64,000 nucleotides of DNA, from contig CBDDHT010000003.1 of the NCBI GenBank assembly GCA_965228615.1, positions 372,001 through 436,000 on the forward strand, in the 5' to 3' direction. Shown here piece after piece: positions 35,611-44,535 of the stretch. Origin of the DNA: CBDDHT01 sp965228615. Lineage in GTDB: Bacteria; Pseudomonadota; Alphaproteobacteria; Rhizobiales; Methyloligellaceae. Every line of letters starts with the position of its first letter. The first letter of the stretch is position 1. The notes beneath the pieces are model-generated. The model did not search any database and was not told the origin of the DNA. It saw nothing but the letters and a program-made list of their open reading frames with translations. The translations under genes and the position numbers were made by a program.

Positions 35611-37143
35611 TCAGAGCGGAATGTTGTCGTGCTTCTTCCAGGGGTTCTCGGTGTGCTTGCTGCGCAGCATGTTGAGCGAGCGAATGATACGCCAACGAGT
35701 GCTACGCGGCATGATCACTTCATCGATGAAGCCGCGTTCCGCAGCGATGAACGGATTGGCGAAGCGTTCTTCATAGTCCTTGATGCGGTCCGCAATCTTG
35801 TCCTCATCATCTAGCTCTGAACGATAGATGATCTCTGCAGCGCCCTTCGGCCCCATGACCGCGATTTCGGCGGAGGGCCAAGCATAGTTCACATCGCCTC
35901 TCAAATGCTTTGACGACATGACGACATAAGCCCCGCCATAACCCTTGCGCGTGATCACCGTCACTTTGGGAACGGTCGCCTCAGCAAATGCGAACAGAAG
36001 TTTGGCGCCATGCTTGATCAGGCCGCCATACTCCTGATCGGTTCCAGGGAGAAAGCCCGGTACATCGACAAAGGTCACCAAGGGAATTGAAAAGCAATCG
36101 CAAAAACGCACGAAGCGCGCCGCCTTTCGGCTGGCATCGGAGTCGAGGACGCCGGCGAGCACCATCGGCTGGTTCGCAACGACGCCGACCGGCGCACCGT
36201 CCATCCGTGCGAAACCGACAACCATATTGCCGGCGAACGATTCCTGGATCTCAAAGAATTCGCCTTCATCCACGACCTTGGTGATCAGCTCTTTGATGTC
36301 ATAGGGCGTGTTAGGATTGTCAGGCACCAACGTATCCAGCGAACGCTCGACCCGGTCGAACGGATCACGCGTCGGCAGGAGGGGAACGCCGGCCTCGTTA
36401 TTGAGGGGGAGAAAATCCACCAGCCGGCGCATCTGCACCAGAAGTTCGACATCGTTTTCGTAAGCGCCGTCGGCAATCGAAGACTTCGACGTGTGCACGC
36501 GCGCGCCGCCGAGCTCTTCCGACGTGACTTCCTCATTGGTGACTGTCTTCACGACGTCCGGGCCTGTGACGAACATGTAGGAGCTGTCTTTGACCATGAA
36601 AATGAAGTCGGTCATTGCAGGCGAATAGACGTCGCCGCCGGCGCAAGGCCCCATGATCAAAGAGATCTGCGGGATAACCCCGGATGCCATAACATTTCGC
36701 AAAAAGACTTCGCCATATCCACCGAGCGCCGCAACACCTTCCTGGATCCGGGCGCCGCCGGCGTCGAAGAGGCCGATGATCGGCGCGCGATTGCGCAGCG
36801 CCATATCCTGGACCTTCATGATTTTCTGCGCATGCGCCTCTGACAAAGAGCCACCGAACACGGTGAAGTCCTTCGCAAAGACATAGACCACCCGGCCGTT
36901 GATCGACCCCCATCCGGTGACCACGCCGTCACCCGGAATCTTGTTGTTCTCCATACCGAAGTCCGTGCAACGATGCTCGGCATACATATCGAATTCTTCG
37001 AAGGAGTTGTGATCGAGCAAGAGGGAAATGCGTTCGCGCGCTGTGAGCTTGCCGCGCTTATGCTGGGCATCGATCCGCTTCTGTCCCCCGCCAGCCCGCG
37101 CATTCGCACGCCGCCGCTCCAGCTCCTCGATCACGTCTTTCAT
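35611..37143 (-). CDS. pccB: Propionyl-CoA carboxylase beta subunit (carboxyltransferase)
   Basis: A 510-aa subunit that transfers the carboxyl group from biotin to propionyl-CoA. Features: N-terminal helix MKDVIEELERRRANARAGGG, LTARERISLLLD, the first acyl-CoA oxyanion segment DAGGARIQEGVAALGGYGEVF, and the second half GFLPGTDQEYGGLIKHGAKLLFAFAEATVPKVTVI and GGAYVVMSSKHL. The ATG at 37143 gives the normal family start and length; a GTG three codons earlier is less likely. Its partner pccA is on the same strand about 4 kb to the left, with unrelated genes between them. Confidence 0.93.
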   Translation of the reverse strand: MKDVIEELERRRANARAGGGQKRIDAQHKRGKLTARERISLLLDHNSFEEFDMYAEHRCTDFGMENNKIPGDGVVTGWGSINGRVVYVFAKDFTVFGGSLSEAHAQKIMKVQDMALRNRAPIIGLFDAGGARIQEGVAALGGYGEVFLRNVMASGVIPQISLIMGPCAGGDVYSPAMTDFIFMVKDSSYMFVTGPDVVKTVTNEEVTSEELGGARVHTSKSSIADGAYENDVELLVQMRRLVDFLPLNNEAGVPLLPTRDPFDRVERSLDTLVPDNPNTPYDIKELITKVVDEGEFFEIQESFAGNMVVGFARMDGAPVGVVANQPMVLAGVLDSDASRKAARFVRFCDCFSIPLVTFVDVPGFLPGTDQEYGGLIKHGAKLLFAFAEATVPKVTVITRKGYGGAYVVMSSKHLRGDVNYAWPSAEIAVMGPKGAAEIIYRSELDDEDKIADRIKDYEERFANPFIAAERGFIDEVIMPRSTRWRIIRSLNMLRSKHTENPWKKHDNIPL

Positions 37144-37282
37144 GGTACCCACCCAATTCGCCCAATGAGATAAACGTCAATAGCATGTCGCCTAAGGGCT
37201 TGGGAAATCCGCCGTTGGGCGAACAAACGGGGCAAAATGGGTTGTTGGACCGCGACCGATGCACGCAGTGAGAGACGTTTGG

Positions 37283-37344
37283 CCTAGAGCCCTTCCGACC
37301 ACATAGAGGCATTTGACCGGTATATGGTTGGAAAGGGCTCTAGG
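37283..37344. repeat. Inverted repeat with CCTAGAGCCCTT arms
   Basis: CCTAGAGCCCTTCC at the left pairs with GGAAAGGGCTCTAGG at the right (one-base bulge), extending inward through GACCACATA/TATATGGT with mismatches. It sits upstream of pccB and its right arm supplies the stop codon of the 37340-37687 gene. It looks like a REP-type element. Confidence 0.6.
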
Positions 37345-37687
37345 CGGCAGGTTCGCGCGTGTCGCCCTGATAGTGCTCATCCTCCTCATCGAGGCTCGGC
37401 GTCGACCGCGCCCATAGAACGAGCGATGCGAGGATCGTCACCACGACGACAATTCGGCAGGAAGCGAGGAATACCGCATCGGAGATCATGCCACCGGCAT
37501 CGAGAAGTCCGACAATACCGAGCACGACGACACCCATCCAAAGGCCCATATAGCCGTCAAACCAGGTCCGGCGCGGCTTACGATCCTTTCCGTTCGGTGC
37601 ATCGGCGAAGGCGGCAATGATCGCCAACGCGAAAAGAGGTCCGATGAAAACCAAGAGTGATGGTGTTGTTTCGACGCCCGCCTGCAT
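37340..37687 (-). CDS. Hypothetical small membrane protein
   Basis: A 115-aa protein not matched to a named family. It has three hydrophobic helices (about 10-28, 47-66 and 70-92), the basic linker GKDRKPRRTWFDGYMGLWMG after helix one and an acidic C-terminus (DEEDEHYQGD). The ATG is preceded by a G-rich stretch (GGGGGCAAGGG). Its stop codon lies in an inverted repeat. The regular helix pattern and ribosome site support a real gene; the function is unknown. Confidence 0.65.
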   Translation of the reverse strand: MQAGVETTPSLLVFIGPLFALAIIAAFADAPNGKDRKPRRTWFDGYMGLWMGVVVLGIVGLLDAGGMISDAVFLASCRIVVVVTILASLVLWARSTPSLDEEDEHYQGDTREPAA

Positions 37688-37805
37688 GCCCTTGCCCCCG
37701 ACAAAGAAGCCTAATGTTCAATATCGGGCAAGAAGATTGCTTTCGCCTTAATGGCCGCCAAATCCCGACATCGTGCATCGATTGCCGGCACGTAAGAACG
37801 TTCTT

Positions 37806-37834
37806 CTAGAGCGCTTTCAAAGAATACGCTCTAG
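37806..37834. repeat. Inverted repeat with CTAGAGCG arms
   Basis: Perfect 8-base arms CTAGAGCG and CGCTCTAG with a 13-base loop. The right arm overlaps the TAG stop of the DUF1801 gene. It shares its CTAGAGC core with the element at 37283-37344. No U-tract follows. Confidence 0.55.
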
Positions 37835-38265
37835 ACGTCCCAGTTTTGATACTTGCCCCGCATATAGGCCAGATCTTCCAAGACGATCTCTTTGAGAACA
37901 TTCATATCGATATCGGCAAGCTTGTTCACATAGAGGCAGGCTCTGCCGGTCTTGTGTTTTCCTAGGCGCTTCATTTTTTCCGCCTTATTTTTGAAACCCG
38001 ACATGACATAGAGCGAAAGCGAACTCTTTCGCGGGCTGAATCCGGTCAGCATGAACTCGCCTTCGCGGCCGCTGTCATATTTATAATAGTAGCGGCCATA
38101 GCCGACGATGCTATCGCCCCACATGCGGGGCTCAAGACCGGTTACGTCATTGAAAAATTCAAGAAGGACCAGCCCATCCTCACGCCGGCGCGGATGATCA
38201 ACCGAGGCGATAAAATCGACGGGCGATACGTCCGTCGGCTTGGTCTTGTTTTCCGATTTGGCCAT
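37831..38265 (-). CDS. DUF1801 domain protein
   Basis: A 144-aa cytoplasmic protein with a DUF1801 (YdhG-like) domain: VDFIASVDHPRRREDGLVLLEFFNDVTGLEPRMWGDSIVGYGRY, then YYKYDSGREGEFMLTGFSPRKSSLSLYVMSGF. Function is unknown for the family. The ATG at 38265 follows GGGAGG at ideal spacing; the longer open frame overlaps the ATP12 gene. It follows that gene on the same strand. Confidence 0.87.
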   Translation of the reverse strand: MAKSENKTKPTDVSPVDFIASVDHPRRREDGLVLLEFFNDVTGLEPRMWGDSIVGYGRYYYKYDSGREGEFMLTGFSPRKSSLSLYVMSGFKNKAEKMKRLGKHKTGRACLYVNKLADIDMNVLKEIVLEDLAYMRGKYQNWDV

Positions 38266-38320
38266 AGCTGTACCTCCCTGCAATCGTGGCAACGACTTCC
38301 TTGTCGACAAATGGACGAAC

Positions 38321-39052
38321 TTAAGCCGGCTTCTCATTCACGAGTGCAAATGTTCGGCTCGCCACCTCCATTTCCGCCCATCGCTTTGCACGCCGGGCAG
38401 CGGCCTCCTCATCCCGACCCCATTGGGATATCTGCCAATCCTCATCCACATGGGCTGCGGTCCAGGTGGCCTGAAGGTCGAACAGGCCAGCAGCATGGGC
38501 AATGGTGAGCAAAGTCGAACCCGTCAGGCTTGCCATCACGTGCAACGCGGCCAGGGAGAACGGATCATAGGGCTCCAGGACGGCACGCACACGGGCCAGC
38601 GCCTCCGGTGATTGCTCCACATGCATTACGCCTTCGCTGATCTCGAAATCGGCCCCGAGATATTGAAGCACCCAATCGAGAGCTGGCCCCCAGAGCGCCA
38701 TCTGCTTCATGACCAACGCATCCGGCGCTTCGGCCCGGTAGCAAATCAAGTCAGTCGCCGCAAAGGCCATTATGGCGTCTATGACGTCCTTGCGGCTGCT
38801 CGCGACCCCGTCGATCGCCGTGTTGCAGAGCTTCGTATAAGGCATGCTGTCAGGGACGATCTTTTCCCCCTGGGCACGCCATTCCTGAGCAACCTCTTCC
38901 GCCAACCTTTCGTTGGGCAGCAGAAATTCCGCTTTTGCCGGTGTCCGAAGACTACGGTCATCGAGCAAGATCCGAACGCCGGCACCATCGGATGTAAACG
39001 AGACATCCTTGTAGAACCGTTTTGCCAGCGCTTCTTCCTTGTCACTGCTCAT
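38321..39052 (-). CDS. ATP12 family F1-ATPase assembly chaperone
   Basis: A 243-aa protein resembling mitochondrial Atp12, which binds the free alpha subunit of F1-ATP synthase during assembly. Motifs: AKRFYKDVSF, VRILLDDRSLRTPAKAEFLLP, LAEEVAQEWRAQGEKIVPDSMPYTKLCNTAIDGV and DLICYRAEAP. The family is confined to Alphaproteobacteria and mitochondria, which helps identify the host. The start lies 10 bases after the upstream phosphatase stop, so the two are probably co-transcribed. Confidence 0.9.
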   Translation of the reverse strand: MSSDKEEALAKRFYKDVSFTSDGAGVRILLDDRSLRTPAKAEFLLPNERLAEEVAQEWRAQGEKIVPDSMPYTKLCNTAIDGVASSRKDVIDAIMAFAATDLICYRAEAPDALVMKQMALWGPALDWVLQYLGADFEISEGVMHVEQSPEALARVRAVLEPYDPFSLAALHVMASLTGSTLLTIAHAAGLFDLQATWTAAHVDEDWQISQWGRDEEAAARRAKRWAEMEVASRTFALVNEKPA

Positions 39053-39062
39053 TCAGTCCCCC

Positions 39063-39731
39063 TTACGCCTCGCCGCGCTGCAGGCAGTCCATCAGGTCGC
39101 CGAAATCCTGTGCAACATGATCCGCACCGGCATCGACAAGATCGGATTCAGGGTGATAGCCCCATGAAACGCCAAGCGCCCGGGCACCTGCCCGCCGCGC
39201 CATTTCCATATCGAAGGACGTATCGCCGATCATCACCGTATTTTCGGGCGTTGCGCCGACCGCGTCCATAGCCTGCTCGATCATACCGGGATGCGGTTTC
39301 GAGGGCGCATCGTCTGCCGTCTGGATCGTCGAGAAATGATCGAGCAGACCATAAGCCGTCATGACACGATCCACTCCCCGGCGCGATTTGCCTGTCGCGA
39401 TGCCGAGGAACACCCTGTCCTGCCCCGCGAGCGTATAAACTGCGTCCTTCGCGCCCTCGTAGAGCGGCTCCAAGTTGGCCGGGTCGAGACGAAGCTCTCC
39501 GAAGGCCGTCTTGTAGCCTTCGGAGATGGAGAGAATCGTCTCATCGGGCTCGTGCGGCGCCAAATGGAATATCGCCTCGGGGAGCGAGAGGCCGACGATG
39601 CCTAGAATGTCAGTACGCGATGGGGGCGTCAGGGCATGCGCTTCGAAGGCACTTGCCATAGCAGCGACAATCATATGCTGGCTGTCCACCAATGTTCCGT
39701 CGCAATCGAAGATGATGAGTTTCAAAGACAT
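39063..39731 (-). CDS. HAD family hydrolase (phosphoglycolate phosphatase-like)
   Basis: A 222-aa HAD subfamily IA phosphatase. Motif I FDCDGTLVDS contains nucleophile D9 and acid/base D11, motif II is IATGKSRRG, motif III is in PSKPHPGM and motif IV is MIGDTSFDMEMA. The cap domain is the small helical type. The substrate is probably phosphoglycolate or another small phosphate. It sits between the RluA-family synthase gene and ATP12. Confidence 0.88.
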   Translation of the reverse strand: MSLKLIIFDCDGTLVDSQHMIVAAMASAFEAHALTPPSRTDILGIVGLSLPEAIFHLAPHEPDETILSISEGYKTAFGELRLDPANLEPLYEGAKDAVYTLAGQDRVFLGIATGKSRRGVDRVMTAYGLLDHFSTIQTADDAPSKPHPGMIEQAMDAVGATPENTVMIGDTSFDMEMARRAGARALGVSWGYHPESDLVDAGADHVAQDFGDLMDCLQRGEA

Positions 39732-39743
39732 TTCTTTCTAAGA

Positions 39744-40727
39744 TCAATTGAATGGCTCAAGCAGCATATCGTCATAGTCGGGATCGAAACCGAAGAGCGA
39801 CCAAGTGAAAGCCATATGATCGGGCAAAGGTGCCGTCAGCTCCAACGGTTTTCTAGAGCGTCTAGGCACCACCAGAGTATGGGCATGAAGATGAAGTTTT
39901 GACGGGATCTCCCCGCCAGGATGGGCTTCCGCGCCGCCATACTTTCCGTCGCCGACGATCGGGTGACCGACCGCGGCCAGATGTGCACGCAATTGATGGG
40001 TCCGTCCCGTTACCGGTGAGAGTGCAAGCCAGCTTAGCTTCTGACCGGCAATTTCAACAAGCTGATAGCGCGTCAGAGCATCCATTGCGCCATCTTCACC
40101 AGGTTCGGCAACACGCGCGCGTTCGCTCCCCGCACCGCCACGCTTGATTAGCGGCAGGGCGATTTCACCTTGCTCCAGATCCGGAACGCCAATGACGAGC
40201 GCCCAATAGATCTTGGTGATCTCCTTTGCCTTCAGGGCTTTGCCGAGCCGCGTCGCCTCGGCCCGTGTGCGTGCCAGAAGCAGGATGCCGCTGGTGTCTT
40301 TATCCAGACGGTGAACCAATCGCGGCCGCTCGCCCTTTTTCTTTTCCAGGCCGTCCAGCAGACCATCGACGTGGCGGCCCGTCTTCGACCCGCCCTGGAC
40401 GGCGAGCCCGGCCGGTTTGTTCAGGGCAATGACGTGATCGTCGGCATAGACAACGAGGCTCTCGATGAATTCCCGGTCCTTCCTGGAAAGCGTGATAGGC
40501 CTGCGTGCGGCCTGCTTTGGCATATCGAGCGGCGGGACACGCACGCTTTGGCCAGGGGCTAACCGTGTGCTGGCTTTGACGCGCCCGCCGTTGACCCGGA
40601 TCTGCCCTTTTCGCAGAAGCTTCTCGAGGCGGCCGTGGGTGAGCGAGGGGTAGTGAATCTTGAACCAGCGGTCGAGGCGCAGGTCCGCCTCGTCTTCGAC
40701 AACTTCCTTTGTATGGACGCCGCTCAT
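39744..40727 (-). CDS. RluA family 23S rRNA pseudouridine synthase (RluC-like)
   Basis: A 327-aa enzyme. An N-terminal S4 RNA-binding domain (about 14-70: RLDRWFKIHYPSLTHGRLEKLLRKGQIRVNG) precedes the catalytic domain with HRLDKDTSGILL (catalytic D142), WLALSPVTGRTHQLRAHLA and GDGKYGG. Domain order fits RluC, which modifies 23S rRNA. The start overlaps the crcB stop as ATGA. Confidence 0.9.
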   Translation of the reverse strand: MSGVHTKEVVEDEADLRLDRWFKIHYPSLTHGRLEKLLRKGQIRVNGGRVKASTRLAPGQSVRVPPLDMPKQAARRPITLSRKDREFIESLVVYADDHVIALNKPAGLAVQGGSKTGRHVDGLLDGLEKKKGERPRLVHRLDKDTSGILLLARTRAEATRLGKALKAKEITKIYWALVIGVPDLEQGEIALPLIKRGGAGSERARVAEPGEDGAMDALTRYQLVEIAGQKLSWLALSPVTGRTHQLRAHLAAVGHPIVGDGKYGGAEAHPGGEIPSKLHLHAHTLVVPRRSRKPLELTAPLPDHMAFTWSLFGFDPDYDDMLLEPFN

Positions 40728-41104
40728 TGCAGCGCCGTCCGGGCAAGCCAGAGACCCATAAACAAGGCCAGGATCGACAGGAAGACGGACGCACCGAGAT
40801 AGAGGCCGGCCAAGCCATAAGCCTTGCGTTCGAACAGCACGGCGAAATCGAGCGAAAAGGCCGAGAACGTCGTGAAGCCACCGAGAATACCTGTCGTCAG
40901 AAATGTCCGCATTTCATTCGAGATGGAATAACGGAGAGCGATGGTTTCGATGAGCGCACCCATAATGAACGAGCCGACGACATTGACGATGAGCGTTCCC
41001 CAGGGAAATCCGTGACCGAGGAGCCTGACGGCTCCAACCCCGACCAGATAACGTCCCGCAGCGCCGATCGCACCACCGGCAGCGGCATACAGCATGAATT
41101 TCAC
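40724..41104 (-). CDS. crcB: Fluoride channel CrcB/Fluc
   Basis: A 126-aa four-helix membrane protein forming a dual-topology dimeric fluoride exporter. Motifs GGAIGAAGRYLVG, GTLIVNVVGSFIMG and TGILGGFTTFSAFSLD are diagnostic. The GTG at 41104 overlaps the rarA stop as GTGA and has GGGGAGGGGGA upstream, giving the normal family length. No fluoride riboswitch was noticed; expression is likely tied to rarA translation. Confidence 0.93.
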   Translation of the reverse strand: MKFMLYAAAGGAIGAAGRYLVGVGAVRLLGHGFPWGTLIVNVVGSFIMGALIETIALRYSISNEMRTFLTTGILGGFTTFSAFSLDFAVLFERKAYGLAGLYLGASVFLSILALFMGLWLARTALQ

Positions 41105-42414
41105 GACGTCCCCCTCCCCTCGCGAAGCCGTCGCCACGCGGCAAGGCGATCCCCTATCGTCTGCTCGAACCCGCGGTCTGTCGGGCTGTAGAATGTTGGG
41201 CGTTCCATACCATCGGGAAAATAATTCTGCCCGGAAAAACCGTCTTCACTGTCGTGATCATAAGCATACCCCTCTCCATAGCCTTGCTCTTTCATCAGGC
41301 TGGTCGGTGCATTCAGGATATGTTTGGGCGGTGACAGCGATCCTGCGTCCTTTGCAAGCCGCTGGGCCGACTTGAACGCTGCGTATGCGGCATTGGATTT
41401 CGGAGCCGTTGCCAGATAGATGGTGGCTTGCGCGATTGCGAGCTCGCCTTCCGGCGATCCCAGGAAATGATAGGCGTCCTTGGCGGCCAGCGTCTGCGAC
41501 AGGGCCTGGGGCGATGCCAATCCGATATCTTCGACGGCCATCCGAACCAGCCTCCGCGCGATATAGAGGGGATCTTCGCCGCCTGCGAGCATGCGCGCCA
41601 GCCAATAAAGCGCTGCATCCGGGTCCGAACCGCGCACCGACTTGTGGAGTGCGCTGATCAGATTGTAGTGGCCATCCTGTCCCTTGTCGTAGAGAGGCGC
41701 ACGCTGCTGGACGAGTTTGGTCAGCGCTTCCGTTTCCAAAGGTTCAGCTGTCTCCGCGGTGGCCAGGAGAACATCTTCGGCCAGATTGAGCGCCGCACGT
41801 CCGTCGCCATCGGCCATCGTGCGCAGGGCTGCACGAGCGGCCTCGGTCAGCGGCAGATCCCGACCCATTTCCTTTTCCGCCCTGGTAAGAAGCGTTTCAA
41901 GCGCGTCATCATCCAAACGTTCCAGGGTGAGGACTGTCGCCCGGGACAAAACGGCGGCGTTGAGTTCGAAAGATGGGTTTTCCGTTGTCGCGCCGACCAG
42001 CACGATGGTGCCGTCTTCCATATGCGGAAGAAAGGAATCCTGTTGTGCTCGATTGAAACGATGGATCTCGTCCACGAACAGAAGCGTGCCGACACCGTCG
42101 CTGCGACGCTGCTTGGCGGCATCGAAAACCTTCCGGAGATCCTGAACGCCCGAGAAGATCGCCGAGAGCTGCTCAAAGTGCAGCTCGGTCACATGGGCCA
42201 GAAGCCGTGCGATCGTCGTCTTGCCCGTCCCCGGTGGGCCCCAGAAGACAATCGATGACAACCGATTTGCGGCGACCATCCTGGTCAGCATCCCATCGTC
42301 GCCAAGAAGATGATCCTGCCCGACAACCTGGTCGAGGCTTTCCGGACGAAGCCGATCGGCAAGCGGGCGCGGTGCCTCGCCATCCAGCCCTGCAGCTTCG
42401 AATAGGGATGTCAT
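41101..42414 (-). CDS. rarA: Replication-associated recombination protein RarA (MgsA)
   Basis: A 437-aa AAA+ ATPase related to clamp loaders, acting at stalled replication forks. It shows the start ADRLRPESLDQVVGQDHLLG, Walker A GPPGTGKTT, Walker B LLFVDEIHRFN, sensor 1 GATTENPSFELN, and the C-terminal tetramerisation domain (YDKGQDGHYNLISALHKSVRGSDPDAALYWLARM). Length is standard. The ribosome site is weak. Confidence 0.95.
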   Translation of the reverse strand: MTSLFEAAGLDGEAPRPLADRLRPESLDQVVGQDHLLGDDGMLTRMVAANRLSSIVFWGPPGTGKTTIARLLAHVTELHFEQLSAIFSGVQDLRKVFDAAKQRRSDGVGTLLFVDEIHRFNRAQQDSFLPHMEDGTIVLVGATTENPSFELNAAVLSRATVLTLERLDDDALETLLTRAEKEMGRDLPLTEAARAALRTMADGDGRAALNLAEDVLLATAETAEPLETEALTKLVQQRAPLYDKGQDGHYNLISALHKSVRGSDPDAALYWLARMLAGGEDPLYIARRLVRMAVEDIGLASPQALSQTLAAKDAYHFLGSPEGELAIAQATIYLATAPKSNAAYAAFKSAQRLAKDAGSLSPPKHILNAPTSLMKEQGYGEGYAYDHDSEDGFSGQNYFPDGMERPTFYSPTDRGFEQTIGDRLAAWRRLREGRGTS

Positions 42415-42499
42415 GACTTAGGGCCCGTTGAGATGTCGTCTTGTCGCACCGGCAGAGATTGCCCGACACCATACCGCGCAGCAACTCTCCACTCGGACG

Positions 42500-43942
42500 T
42501 CAACCGCCGACGACGACGTTGAGCTTACGCCCGCCTCTCTCGATTGTCAGTTGCCAGCGGCGCGCACGTCGATCGACGATCCGCGCCAGTCCCTTGACCG
42601 ATCCAATGCGGTTGCCGTTGAGGCCGACGACGATATCACCACTTCTGAGGCCAAGGCGCGAGGCCGTGCTGCCACGCGTAACGGCCAGGACGATGACGCC
42701 CTGCGCATCCTCATCGATGGATAATTCCTCTGCCAAAGCTGGCGAAAGGTTGGCGACCTTAGCACCATCGAAGGGATGCCGGCCCGTCAACTCACGGATA
42801 TCGCGTGGCGGATCCTCAGGAGCGGCGAGTTGCTTGACCGAAACGGTTCGGCTCTTGCCGTTGCGAAGAAGGCTGAGTTTGGCCGTGCCGCCAATGCCGC
42901 CGGTCGAGAAACGGTAGTGAAAGGCGCGCGGATCGTCGACTTCCCTGCCATTGACTTCGGTGATTACGTCACCGGCACGCAGTCCCGCTGTTTCGGCGGG
43001 AGATTTCTCATAAACCTGCTTCACCATCGCGCCGACAGGCCGGTCAAGATCGAGCGCTTCGGCAATTTCCGAGGTGACTTTCTGCAGTTTGGCACCAAGC
43101 CAGGGGCGTTTTACGGCTTTGCCTTGAAGCGCCGATGTTACGACCAGTTTCACCATATTCGCCGGGATCGCAAAACCAATGCCGTGAGAGCCGCCGGTTC
43201 GCGAATAGATCGCGGTGTTGATGCCGACGAGACGGCCTTTGACATCGATCAGAGCGCCACCGGAATTGCCCGGATTGATCGCCGCATCCGTTTGAATGAA
43301 GGATTGATAGTCGGATACACCGACCCGGGTGCGGGCCAATGCAGAAACGATACCGCTCGTGACGGTTTGGCCCACACCGAATGGATTGCCGATTGCGAGG
43401 ACAAGATCGCCGACCTCGAGCGAGTCGCTATCCTCGAAGTTCAGAAATGGAAAGGTGATACCCGGTGCATCGATACGCAGAACGGCCAGATCCGTGCGTT
43501 CGTCCTTGAGGATCACGGTCGCCGCATATTCGCGCTTGTCGGCGAGAACGACCTTAATTTCTGCTTCCCCGCGCCCCTTGATCACATGGTAGTTTGTGAC
43601 CACGACGCCTTCCTGCCCAACAATAACGCCCGATCCAAGAGAGTTATTGACCCTCTGACGTGGCGCACCGAATCCGCGGCCCATAAATTGGCGAAAGAAC
43701 GGATCGTCGAAAAAGGGCGAGCTTCGCTCACGCACCAGCCGACGCACATAGACATTGACCACAGCAGGCGTCGCCTTCTTGACGAGCGGGGCAAAGGAGA
43801 GCTGGACCTCGGCCTGGCTCTGCGGCAGCTGGCGCTTCTGAGCGTCGGCACTGCTTATCGGCAAACTGCAGACGATGACAACCGGCAGCGCGACGACCGC
43901 TGTCTGTCGAACGAGACGCTTCAGAGAAGGCAGCATGGACAT
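42500..43942 (-). CDS. Do-like periplasmic serine protease (DegP/HtrA family)
   Basis: A 480-aa secreted quality-control protease/chaperone. Signal peptide: LVRQTAVVALPVVIVCSLPI, cleavage near ADAQ. Catalytic triad H119 (TNYHVIKG), D151 (RTDLAVLR) and S227 (INPGNSGGAL). Two PDZ domains follow (about 285-370 and 385-475). It is shorter than E. coli DegP and close to DegQ. Its leader contains a GTGCGC...GCGCAC palindrome. The gene directly follows the ribosomal block terminator. Confidence 0.92.
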   Translation of the reverse strand: MSMLPSLKRLVRQTAVVALPVVIVCSLPISSADAQKRQLPQSQAEVQLSFAPLVKKATPAVVNVYVRRLVRERSSPFFDDPFFRQFMGRGFGAPRQRVNNSLGSGVIVGQEGVVVTNYHVIKGRGEAEIKVVLADKREYAATVILKDERTDLAVLRIDAPGITFPFLNFEDSDSLEVGDLVLAIGNPFGVGQTVTSGIVSALARTRVGVSDYQSFIQTDAAINPGNSGGALIDVKGRLVGINTAIYSRTGGSHGIGFAIPANMVKLVVTSALQGKAVKRPWLGAKLQKVTSEIAEALDLDRPVGAMVKQVYEKSPAETAGLRAGDVITEVNGREVDDPRAFHYRFSTGGIGGTAKLSLLRNGKSRTVSVKQLAAPEDPPRDIRELTGRHPFDGAKVANLSPALAEELSIDEDAQGVIVLAVTRGSTASRLGLRSGDIVVGLNGNRIGSVKGLARIVDRRARRWQLTIERGGRKLNVVVGG

Positions 43943-43962
43943 TTTTCGGTTCCACTCTCAGC

Positions 43963-43981
43963 GTGCGCCAATCCTGCGCAC
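43963..43981. promoter_or_regulatory. Palindrome in the HtrA-family gene leader
   Basis: GTGCGC, seven bases, GCGCAC, lying 21-39 bases upstream of the protease start. It may be a hairpin in the leader RNA or an operator. No sigma-E or CpxR type site was recognised. Confidence 0.35.
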
Positions 43982-44013
43982 CTAACGCAGAGTTATAATC
44001 ATTCGACAGCCCA

Positions 44014-44041
44014 CAAAAAAGGGCGGCGCGAAGCCACCCTT
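44014..44041 (-). terminator. Rho-independent terminator of the ribosomal gene block
   Basis: Read on the minus strand: stem AAGGGTGGC with GCCGCCCTT (9 pairs including one T-G wobble), loop TTCGC, followed directly by TTTTTT. It lies 30 bases after the rplQ stop and should end the long ribosomal transcript. Confidence 0.9.
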
Positions 44042-44070
44042 AAGAGCCAATCGGCACAGGCCGCGTTCGA

Positions 44071-44502
44071 TCACGCGGCTTCCTGTTCGGGTGCCTCGTC
44101 TTCATTGTCCTGCGTCGGGCCGGAATCCTGGCCGCGAGCATCGGGATCACGATCCACAAGCTCGATAACGGCCATTGGAGCCGAATCGCCATAACGGAAA
44201 CCCGCCTTCAAGACGCGCGTGTAGCCGCCATTCCGGTCCTCGTAGCGCGGTCCGAGAACATCGAACAGCTTTTTGACCATCTTCTCGTCGCGAACACGGG
44301 CAACGGCAAGCCTGCGAGAGTTCAGATCGCCGCGTTTGGCAAGCGTGATCAGCTTGTCCGCCACCTTCCGCAGCTCCTTCGCTTTCGGGAGCGTGGTGAC
44401 GATCTGCTCATGCTTGATCAATGCCTGGGCCATGTTGGCAAAGAGTGCCCGACGATGGCTGGCAGTGCGGTTCAGCTTGCGCCCTGCTCGTTTATGACGC
44501 AT
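44071..44502 (-). CDS. rplQ: 50S ribosomal protein L17
   Basis: A 143-aa protein at the large-subunit surface near the tunnel exit. It begins with the invariant MRHKRAGRKLNRTASHRRAL and includes TTLPKAKELR and GGYTRVLK. The last 25 residues are an acidic tail (DNEDEAPEQE) longer than in E. coli (127 aa), common in Alphaproteobacteria. AAGGAGA precedes the ATG. Last gene of the block, before the terminator. Confidence 0.97.
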   Translation of the reverse strand: MRHKRAGRKLNRTASHRRALFANMAQALIKHEQIVTTLPKAKELRKVADKLITLAKRGDLNSRRLAVARVRDEKMVKKLFDVLGPRYEDRNGGYTRVLKAGFRYGDSAPMAVIELVDRDPDARGQDSGPTQDNEDEAPEQEAA

Positions 44503-44535
44503 GGGACGTCTCCTTGCTCGATGTCAGGCGCCGGA

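Noticed and set aside
41428..42258. 276-codon open frame opposite rarA
   Set aside because: It overlaps the Walker motifs of rarA on the other strand and shows no protein family features.
42776..44194. 472-codon open frame opposite the HtrA-family protease and the rplQ terminator
   Set aside because: It runs antisense through conserved protease motifs and across a strong terminator; the translation is of low-complexity shadow type.
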